Assembly: GCA_011947345.1 (NCBI GenBank)
Contig: JAAVTG010000602.1
Coordinates: 106,141 to 170,140 of the forward strand
DNA: 64,000 bases
From: Phytophthora quininea
Taxonomy: Eukaryota > Oomycota > Peronosporomycetes > Peronosporales > Peronosporaceae
Reading direction: 5' to 3'
Below the pieces are notes generated by a model, which made no database searches, was not told where the DNA came from, and worked only from the letters and a program-made list of their open reading frames with translations. Both the position numbers and the translations under genes were made by a program. Shown here in pieces: positions 54,811 through 64,000 of this stretch (position 1 is its first letter; each line of letters starts with the position of its first letter).

Positions 54811-57800
54811 GTGCTGGCAGGACATTTTCCGACTGGTGTGGACGGCGGAGGCACCGTCGCGAGGACCGGAGCCGGACACTCGCCATTCTGCTGCAGAGAA
54901 CGTGTCCACGAACGCAAAAACAAACGGCCGGGCCGCCGTGACGCCCCGTAGGACCGTAGCGCAGCGAGAAAATATACCGAGGAAGTGGGTGACGACACCG
55001 GTGGACCCTTCTGCAAATCGTTCCGGTCACTTCAGCGACCTGGCGGCCGGGTCGGCGGGCAAAAAATATTAGCGGCCGCGATAAATTGACTCCGAGCCGA
55101 GACACAACGGAGTGCGCGGCGCGACGCCGGGGCTGTTTGTCGGCACGGGTCGGCCACTGCAGATGCGTCGTGTGGTCCAGATTTCCGTACACCCTGCTGG
55201 GTGCGCCGGCACCGACGAGCCACAGCAGCGATTTTGGGGTGGAAACGGCGGGAAGAGCGCCGGCACAGGGTTTCTGCCACGCTCCGCGCCCGAAACTCGT
55301 GTTGTTGCGGCACGGACGTGTCGGGCGACCGTTCCCCGTCCAGCAATGACCCTGACGGTGGAGACTAAAGACTGTTGTTTCGAAAGCAGCCCACGGCTGT
55401 GGATTCGGTCGGATCTGTGCGGCGTGGGGGACACAAGTGGTGGGGACACACGTCCGGCGGTGCCGTGGCAGCGTGCTCGACCCGCGGGCTCCGTCAATAA
55501 CGTCTCGTGAGCGTAGATCGGCGTCGGAAAAATACCAGGACTGCCGTGGAGGCTATCAGCGCCGGTGCAACCCGCGAAACCGCGGCTCTCGGCTCCACGG
55601 AGGCCTACGAAAGCTGGCGAATGCACTCGACAGCACATCTGGGAGGCTAATGACGCCGTCGGTAGTGAGAAGACCAAGCTGACAGGAGGATACGATGCTG
55701 GACCACCGGCCACGTACGGAATAGTGTTGTCGGCGGTGAATAAATCTGGTGTGGGGATGGAATTCGAGGGTATCGGCGAGAATTTCGGTCGGCTCCGTGG
55801 CGGCGGACGCTGGAGATGCTTGAACGGAGCGTGGCGGAAGTAGTTTTCGAGGTGTCGGAGGTGTCCAAGCGCAGGTGGACACCTGTCCATCGGTCGCGAG
55901 CGGTCGTGAGCGGTCGTGGACGACTCGTTTTCGGCGGCTTCTAGGTTCCGCCGCGGCGATGCGGCAGAAAAAGAATGTCGGAGCCTCGCAGAAAATATTC
56001 GTGGACAATTGTGGTGGTGCTGGCAGGACATTTTCCGACTGGTGTGGACGGCGGAGGCACCGTCGCGAGGACCGGAGCCGGACACTCGCCATTCTGCTGC
56101 AGAGAACGTGTCCACGAACGCAAAAACAAACGGCCGGGCCGCCGTGACGCCCCGTAGGACCGTAGCGCAGCGAGAAAATATACCGAGGAAGTGGGTGACG
56201 ACACCGGTGGACCCTTCTGCAAATCGTTCCGGTCACTTCAGCGACCTGGCGGCCGGGTCGGCGGGCAAAAATATTAGCGGCCGCGATAAATTGACTCCGA
56301 GCCGAGACACAACGGAGTGCGCGGCGCGACGCCGGGGCTGTTTGTCGGCACGGGTCGGCCACTGCAGATGCGTCGTGTGGTCCAGATTTCCGTACACCCT
56401 GCTGGGTGCGCCGGCACCGACGAGCCACAGCAGCGATTTTGGGGTGGAAACGGCGGGAAGAGCGCCGGCACAGGGTTTCTGCCACGCTCCGCGCCCGAAA
56501 CTCGTGTTGTTGCGGCACGGACGTGTCGGGGCGACCGTTCCCCGTCCAGCAATGACCCTGACGGTGGAGACTAAAGACTGTTGTTTCGAAAGCAGCCCAC
56601 GGCTGTGGATTCGGTCGGATCTGTGCGGCGTGGGGGACACAAGTGGTGGGGACACACGTCCGGCGGTGCCGTGGCAGCGTGCTCGACCCGCGGGCTCCGT
56701 CAATAACGTCTCGTGAGCGTAGATCGGCGTCGGAAAAATACCAGGACTGCCGTGGAGGCTATCAGCGCCGGTGCAACCCGCGAAACCGCGGCTCTCGGCT
56801 CCACGGAGGCCTACGAAAGCTGGCGAATGCGCTCGACAGCACATCTGGGAGGCTAATGACGCCGTCGGTAGTGAGAAGACCAAGCTGACAGGAGGATACG
56901 ATGCTGGACCACCGGCCACGTACGGAATAGTGTTGTCGGCGGTGAATAAATCTGGTGTGGGGATGGAATTCGAGGGTATCGGCGAGAATTTCGGTCGGCT
57001 CCGTGGCGGCGGACGCTGGAGATGCTTGAACGGAGCGTGGCGGAAGTAGTTTTCGAGGTGTCGGAGGTGTCCAAGCGCAGGTGGACACCTGTCCATCGGT
57101 CGCGAGCGGTCGTGAGCGGTCGTGGACGACTCGTTTTCGGCGGCTTCTAGGTTCCGCCGCGGCGATGCGGCAGAAAAAGAATGTCGGAGCCTCGCAGAAA
57201 ATATTCGTGGACAACTGTGGTGGTGCTGGCAGGACATTTTCCGACTGGTGTGGACGGCGGAGGCACCGTCGCGAGGACCGGAGCCGGACACTCGCCATTC
57301 TGCTGCAGAGAACGTGTCCACGAACGCAAAAACAAACGGCCGGGCCGCCGTGACGCCCCGTAGGACCGTAGCGCAGCGAGAAAATATACCGAGGAAGTGG
57401 GTGACGACACCGGTGGACCCTTCTGCAAATCGTTCCGGTCACTTCAGCGACCTGGCGGCCGGGTCGGCGGGCAAAAATATTAGCGGCCGCGATAAATTGA
57501 CTCCGAGCCGAGACACAACGGTGCGCGGCGCGACGCCGGGGACTGTTTGTCGGCACGGGTCGGCCACTGCAGATGCGTCGTGTGGTCCAGATTTCCGTAC
57601 ACCCTGCTGGGTGCGCCGGCACCGACGAGCCACAGCAGCGATTTTGGGGTGGAAACGGCGGGAAGAGCGCCGGCACAGGGTTTCTGCCACGCTCCGCGCC
57701 CGAAACTCGTGTTGTTGCGGCACGGACGTGTCGGGCGACCGTTCCCGTCCAGCAATGACCCTGACGGTGGAGACTAAAGACTGTTGTTTCGAAAGCAGCC

Positions 57801-60800
57801 CACGGCTGTGGATTCGGTCGGATCTGTGCGGCGTGGGGGACACAAGTGGTGGGGACACACGTCCGGCGGTGCCGTGGCAGCGTGCTCGACCCGCGGGCTC
57901 CGTCAATAACGTCTCGTGAGCGTAGATCGGCGTCGGAAAAATACCAGGACTGCCGTGGAGGCTATCAGCGCCGGTGCAACCCGCGAAACCGCGGCTCTCG
58001 GCTCCACGGAGGCCTACGAAAGCTGGCGAATGCGCTCGACAGCACATCTGGGAGGCTAATGACGCCGTCGGTAGTGAGAAGACCAAGCTGACAGGAGGAT
58101 ACGATGCTGGACCACCGGCCACGTACGGAATAGTGTTGTCGGCGGTGAATAAATCTGGTGTGGGGATGGAATTCGAGGGTATCGGCGAGAATTTCGGTCG
58201 GCTCCGTGGCGGCGGACGCTGGAGATGCTTGAACGGAGCGTGGCGGAAGTAGTTTTCGAGGTGTCGGAGGTGTCCAAGCGCAGGTGGACACCTGTCCATC
58301 GGTCGCGAGCGGTCGAGCGGTCGTGGACGACTCGTTTTCGGCGGCTTCTAGGTTCCGCCGCGGCGATGCGGCAGAAAAAGAATGTCGGAGCCTCGCAGAA
58401 AATATTCGTGGACAACTGTGGTGGTGCTGGCAGGACATTTTCCGACTGGTGTGGACGGCGGAGGCACCGTCGCGAGGACCGGAGCCGGACACTCGCCATT
58501 CTGCTGCAGAGAACGTGTCCACGAACGCAAAAACAAACGGCCGGGCCGCCGTGACGCCCCGTAGGACCGTAGCGCAGCGAGAAAATATACCGAGGAAGTG
58601 GGTGACGACACCGGTGGACCCTTCTGCAAATCGTTCCGGTCACTTCAGCGACCTGGCGGCCGGGTCGGCGGGCAAAAATATTAGCGGCCGCGATAAATTG
58701 ACTCGAGCCGAGACACAACGGAGTGCGCGGCGCGACGCCGGGGCTGTTTGTCGGCACGGGTCGGCCACTGCAGATGCGTCGTGTGGTCCAGATTTCCGTA
58801 CACTGCTGGGTGCGCCGGCACCGACGAGCCACAGCAGCGATTTTGGGGTGGAAACGGCGGGAAGAGCGCCGGCACAGGGTTTCTGCCACGCTCCGCGCCC
58901 GAAACTCGTGTTGTTGCGGCACGGACGTGTCGGGGCGACCGTTCCCCGTCCAGCAATGACCCTGACGGTGGAGACTAAAGACTGTTGTTTCGAAAGCAGC
59001 CCACGGCTGTGGATTCGGTCGGATCTGTGCGGCGTGGGGGACACAAGTGGTGGGGACACACGTCCGGCGGTGCCGTGGCAGCGTGCTCGACCCGCGGGCT
59101 CCGTCAATAACGTCTCGTGAGCGTAGATCGGCGTCGGAAAAATACCAGGACTGCCGTGGAGGCTATCAGCGCCGGTGCAACCCGCGAAACCGCGGCTCTC
59201 GGCTCCACGGAGGCCTACGAAAGCTGGCGAATGCGCTCGACAGCACATCTGGGAGGCTAATGACGCCGTCGGTAGTGAGAAGACCAAGCTGACAGGAGGA
59301 TACGATGCTGGACCACCGGCCACGTACGGAATAGTGTTGTCGGCGGTGAATAAATCTGGTGTGGGGATGGAATTCGAGGGTATCGGCGAGAATTTCGGTC
59401 GGCTCCGTGGCGGCGGACGCTGGAGATGCTTGAACGGAGCGTGGCGGAAGTAGTTTTCGAGGTGTCGGAGGTGTCCAAGCGCAGGTGGACACCTGTCCAT
59501 CGGTCGCGAGCGGTCGTGAGCGGTCGTGGACGACTCGTTTTCGGCGGCTTCTAGGTTCCGCCGCGGCGATGCGGCAGAAAAAGAATGTCGGAGCCTCGCA
59601 GAAAATATTCGTGGACAACTGTGGTGGTGCTGGCAGGACATTTTCCGACTGGTGTGGACGGCGGAGGCACCGTCGCGAGGACCGGAGCCGGACACTCGCC
59701 ATTCTGCTGCAGAGAACGTGTCCACGAACGCAAAAACAAACGGCCGGGCCGCCGTGACGCCCCGTAGGACCGTAGCGCAGCGAGAAAATATACCGAGGAA
59801 GTGGGTGACGACACCGGTGGACCCTTCTGCAAATCGTTCCGGTCACTTCAGCGACCTGGCGGCCGGGTCGGCAAAAAATATTAGCGGCCGCGATAAATTG
59901 ACTCCGAGCCGAGACACAACGGAGTGCGCGGCGCGACGCCGGGGCTGTTTGTCGGCACGGGTCGGCCACTGCAGATGCGTCGTGTGGTCCAGATTTCCGT
60001 ACACCCTGCTGGGTGCGCCGGCACCGACGAGCCACAGCAGCGATTTTGGGGTGGAAACGGCGGGAAGAGCGCCGGCACAGGGTTTCTGCCACGCTCCGCG
60101 CCCGAAACTCGTGTTGTTGCGGCACGGACGTGTCGGGCGACCGTTCCCGTCCAGCAATGACCCTGACGGTGGAGACTAAAGACTGTTGTTTCGAAAGCAG
60201 CCCACGGCTGTGGATTCGGTCGGATCTGTGCGGCGTGGGGGACACAAGTGGTGGGGACACACGTCCGGCGGTGCCGTGGCAGCGTGCTCGACCGCGGGCT
60301 CCGTCAATAACGTCTCGTGAGCGTAGATCGGCGTCGGAAAAATACCAGGACTGCCGTGGAGGCTATCAGCGCCGGTGCAACCCGCGAAACCGCGGCTCTC
60401 GGCTCCACGGAGGCCTACGAAAGCTGGCGAATGCGCTCGACAGCACATCTGGGAGGCTAATGACGCCGTCGGTAGTGAGAAGACCCAGCTGACAGGAGGA
60501 TACGATGCTGGACCAACGGCCACGTACGGAATAGTGTTGTCGGCGGTGAATAAATCTGGTGTGGGGATGGAATTCGAGGGTATCGGCGAGAATTTCGGTC
60601 GGCTCCGTGGCGGCGGACGCTGGAGATGCTTGAACGGAGCGTGGCGGAAGTAGTTTTCGAGGTGTCGGAGGTGTCCAAGCGCAGGTGGACACCTGTCCAT
60701 CGGTCGCGAGCGGTCGTGAGCGGTCGTGGACGACTCGTTTTCGGCGGCTTCTAGGTTCCGCCGCGGCGATGCGGCAGAAAAAGAATGTCGGAGCCTCGCA

Positions 60801-63800
60801 GAAAATATTCGTGGACAACTGTGGTGGTGCTGGCAGGACATTTTCCGACTGGTGTGGACGGCGGAGGCACCGTCGCGAGGACCGGAGCCGGACACTCGCC
60901 ATTCTGCTGCAGAGAACGTGTCCACGAACGCAAAAACAAACGGCCGGGCCGCCGTGACGCCCCGTAGGACCGTAGCGCAGCGAGAAAATATACCGAGGAA
61001 GTGGGTGACGACACCGGTGGACCCTTCTGCAAATCGTTCCGGTCACTTCAGCGACCTGGCGGCCGGGTCGGCGGGCAAAAATATTAGCGGCCGCGATAAA
61101 TTGACTCGAGCCGAGACACAACGGAGTGCGCGGCGCGACGCCGGGGGCTGTTTGTCGGCACGGGTCGGCCACTGCAGATGCGTCGTGTGGTCCAGATTTC
61201 GTACACCCTGCTGGGTGCGCCGGCACCGACGAGCCACAGCAGCGATTTTGGGGTGGAAACGGCGGGAAGAGCGCCGGCACAGGGTTTCTGCCACGCTCCG
61301 CGCCCGAAACTCGTGTTGTTGCGGCACGGACGTGTCGGGCGACCGTTCCCGTCCAGCAATGACCCTGACGGTGGAGACTAAAGACTGTTGTTTCGAAAGC
61401 AGCCCACGGCTGTGGATTCGGTCGGATCTGTGCGGCGTGGGGGACACAAGTGGTGGGGACACACGTCCGGCGGTGCCGTGGCAGCGTGCTCGACCCGCGG
61501 GCTCCGTCAATAACGTCTCGTGAGCGTAGATCGGCGTCGGAAAAATACCAGGACTGCCGTGGAGGCTATCAGCGCCGGTGCAACCCGCGAAACCGCGGCT
61601 CTCGGCTCCACGGAGGCCTACGAAAGCTGGCGAATGCGCTCGACAGCACATCTGGGAGGCTAATGACGCCGTCGGTAGTGAGAAGACCAAGCTGACAGGA
61701 GGATACGATGCTGGACCACCGGCCACGTACGGAATAGTGTTGTCGGCGGTGAATAAATCTGTGGGGATGGAATTCGAGGGTATCGGCGAGAATTTCGGTC
61801 GGCTCCGTGGCGGCGGACGCTGGAGATGCTTGAACGGAGCGTGGCGGAAGTAGTTTTCGAGGTGTCGGAGGTGTCCAAGCGCAGGTGGACACCTGTCCAT
61901 CGGTCGCGAGCGGTCGTGAGCGGTCGTGGACGACTCGTTTTCGGCGGCTTCTAGGTTCCGCCGCGGCGATGCGGCAGAAAAAGAATGTCGGAGCCTCGCA
62001 GAAAATATTCGTGGACAACTGTGGTGGTGCTGGCAGGACATTTTCCGACTGGTGTGGACGGCGGAGGCACCGTCGCGAGGACCGGAGCCGGACACTCGCC
62101 ATTCTGCTGCAGAGAACGTGTCCACGAACGCAAAACAAACGGCCGGGCCGCCGTGACGCCCCGTAGGACCGTAGCGCAGCGAGAAAATATACCGAGGAAG
62201 TGGGTGACGACACCGGTGGACCTTCTGCAAATCGTTCCTTCAGCGACCTGGCGGCCGGGTCGGCGGGCAAAAATATTAGCGGCCGCGATAAATTGACTCG
62301 AGCCGAGACACAACGGCGCGGCGCGACGCCGGGGCTGTTTGTCGGCACGGGCGGCCACTGCAGATGCGTCGTGTGGTCCAGATTTCGTACACCCTGCTGG
62401 GTGCGCCGGCACCGACGAGCCACAGCAGCGATTTTGGGGTGGAACGGCGGGAAGAGCGCCGGCACAGGGTTTCGCCACGCCGCGCCCGAAACTCGTGTTG
62501 TTGCGGCACGGACGTGTCGGGGCGACCGTTCCCGTCCAGCAATGACCCTGACGGTGGAGACTAAAGACTGTTGTTTCGAAAGCAGCCCACGGCTGTGGAT
62601 TCGGTCGATCTGTGCGGCGTGGGGGACACAAGTGGTGGGGACACACGTCCGGCGGTGCCGTGGCAGCGTGCTCGACCCGCGGGCTCCGTCAATAACGTCT
62701 CGTGAGCGTAGATCGGCGTCGGAAAAAATACCAGGACTGCCGTGGAGGCTATCAGCGCCGTGCAACCCGCGAAACCGCGGCTCTCGGCTCCACGGAGGCC
62801 TACGAAAGCTGGGCGAATGCGCTCGACAGCATCTGGAGGCTAATGACGCCGTCGGTAGTGAGAAGACCAAGCTGACAGGAGGATACGATGCTGGACCACC
62901 GGCCACGTACGGAATAGTGTTGTCGGCGGTGAATAAATCTGGTGGGGATGGAATTCGAGGGTATCGGCGAGAATTTCGGTCGGCTCCGTGGCGGCGGACG
63001 CTGGAGATGCTTGAACGGAGCGTGGCGGAAGTAGTTTTCGAGGTGTCGGAGGTGTCCAAGCGCAGGTGGACACCTGTCCATCGGTCGCGAGCGGTCGTGA
63101 GCGGTCGTGGACGACTGTTTTCGGCGGCTTCTAGGTTCCGCCGCCGCGGCGATGCGGCAGAAAAAGAATGTCGGAGCCTCGCAGAAAATATTCGTGGACA
63201 ACTGTGGTGGTGCTGGCAGGACATTTTCCGACTGGTGGACGGCGGAGGCACCGTCGCGAGGACCGGAGCCGGACACTCGCCATTCTGCTGCAGAGAACGT
63301 CCACGAACGCAAAACAAACGGCCGGGCCGCCGTGACGCCCCGTAGGACCGTAGCGCAAGAAAATATACCGAGGAAGTGGGTGACGACACCGGTGGACCCT
63401 TCTGCAAATCGTTCCGGTCACTTCAGCGACCTGGCGGCCGGGTCGGCGGGCAAAATATTAGCGGCCGCGATAAATTGACTCCGAGCCGAGACACAACGGA
63501 GTGCGCGGCGCGACGCCGGGGGCTGTTTGTCGGCACGGGTCGGCCACTGCAGATGCGTCGTGTGGTCCAGATTTCGTACACCCTGCTGGGTGCGCCGGCA
63601 CCGACGAGCCACAGCAGCGATTTTGGGGTGGAAACGGCGGGAAGAGCGCCGGCACAGGGTTTCGCCACGCCCGCGCCCGAAACTCGTGTTGTTGCGGCCG
63701 ACGTTTGGGGCGACCGTTCCCCGTCCAGCAAATGACCCTGACGGTGGAGACTAAAGACTGTTGTTTCGAAAGCAGCCCACGGCTGTGGATTCGGTCGGAT

Positions 63801-64000
63801 CTGTGCGGCGTGGGGGACACAAGTGGGGACACACGTCCGGCGGTGCCGTGGCAGCGTGCTCGACCCGCGGGCTCCGTCAATAACGTCTCGTGAGCGTAGA
63901 TCGGCGTCGGAAAAATACCAGGACTGCCGTGGAGGCTATCAGCGCTGGTGCAACCCGCGAAACCGCGGCTCTCGGCTCCACGGAGGCCTACGAAAGCTGG
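54811..64000. repeat. family B tandem array, seven full units of about 1.20 kb plus a partial, continuing past the window
   Basis: Units counted from GTGCTGGCAGGACATTTTCC start at 54811, 56017, 57223, 58424, 59627, 60827, 62027 and 63210; spacings are 1206, 1206, 1201, 1203, 1200, 1200 and 1183. The array runs off the right edge. Ordered blocks resemble family A in the same orientation: GGTGGACACC(T/C)GTCC, the CGGCGGCTT...CCGCGGCGATGCGGCAGAA block, GCAAAAACAAAC...GGCCGG, and CACCGGTGGACC...TGCAAATC. A 10-bp duplication (GAGCGGTCGT twice) lies in each unit. No credible gene: long frames on both strands depend on scarcity of stops in GC-rich DNA and are broken between copies. The last two units carry many more small deletions than the earlier ones. 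Confidence 0.95.

Noticed and set aside
61569..63407. 612-codon minus-strand frame in family B
   Set aside because: It spans more than one repeat unit and exists only because small deletions happen to keep it open; no homologous frame in the earlier units.
39783..64000. Tandem arrays as ribosomal DNA or 5S clusters
   Set aside because: No conserved rRNA core sequence, tRNA-like box or pol III terminator pattern was seen in either unit.
39783..64000. CRISPR array
   Set aside because: The unit length is over 1 kb with no short repeat-spacer pattern, and the genome is eukaryotic.
1..64000. RXLR or Crinkler effector genes
   Set aside because: I looked for a signal peptide followed by RXLR-EER or LFLAK and found no convincing case; the two secreted-type candidates are receptor kinases and the SMP-30-like protein.

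Overview
The window looks like nuclear DNA of an oomycete, most likely Phytophthora or a close relative in the Peronosporales. The reasons are dense GC-rich genes on both strands, sparse short introns (mostly about 50-90 bp, GT...AG, often with a CTAAC-like branch point), and the gene types: TKL receptor-like kinases, an ethanolamine-phosphate cytidylyltransferase with an N-terminal membrane helix, and a Ser/Thr/Gly-rich secreted protein. Species is not determined, and all names are from motif recognition by eye.

Layout. 1-5.0 kb: two cytoskeletal-type coiled-coil genes (the first cut by the window edge, the second CEP95-like). 5.0-7.5 kb: a CLC chloride channel. 7.7-15.7 kb: a signalling cluster of two tandem receptor-like kinases with a shared Cys-containing ectodomain and, divergently from the second, a gene whose exons assemble into a TIR-TIR-NACHT-SH2 protein of about 1,115 residues, which is the most unusual find. 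15.7-25.0 kb: NSUN2-type RNA m5C methyltransferase, a five-helix membrane protein, a Ygr210/YchF GTPase, a secreted SMP-30/gluconolactonase-like protein with a mucin-like linker, and a seven-exon HDHD5/CECR5 HAD protein. 25.0-33.2 kb: a triple-CXC (LIN54/tesmin-type) protein, ribosomal protein P0 divergent from the cytidylyltransferase, an RMDN-type TPR protein, and TBL1 (LisH-WD40). 33.5-38.3 kb: a protein with four copies of a Cys/His zinc-binding module and a large unrecognised protein. 38.3-39.8 kb: no convincing gene.

39.8-64.0 kb is a tandem array: eleven head-to-tail units of about 1.38 kb (family A), then seven complete units and one partial unit of about 1.20 kb (family B) running off the window. 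A and B share ordered blocks in the same orientation and look like two diverged branches of one satellite. Neither family shows credible coding capacity.

A window-wide oddity is that many conserved genes change reading frame inside exons. By my hand count about 27 of 32 steps equal one missing base, and replacing one base per step restores whole codon numbers and family-typical lengths (P0 to 318 aa, TBL1 to 508 aa). I therefore read most breaks as consensus deletions in the sequence rather than pseudogenes, and annotate these loci as genes with the frame steps described.
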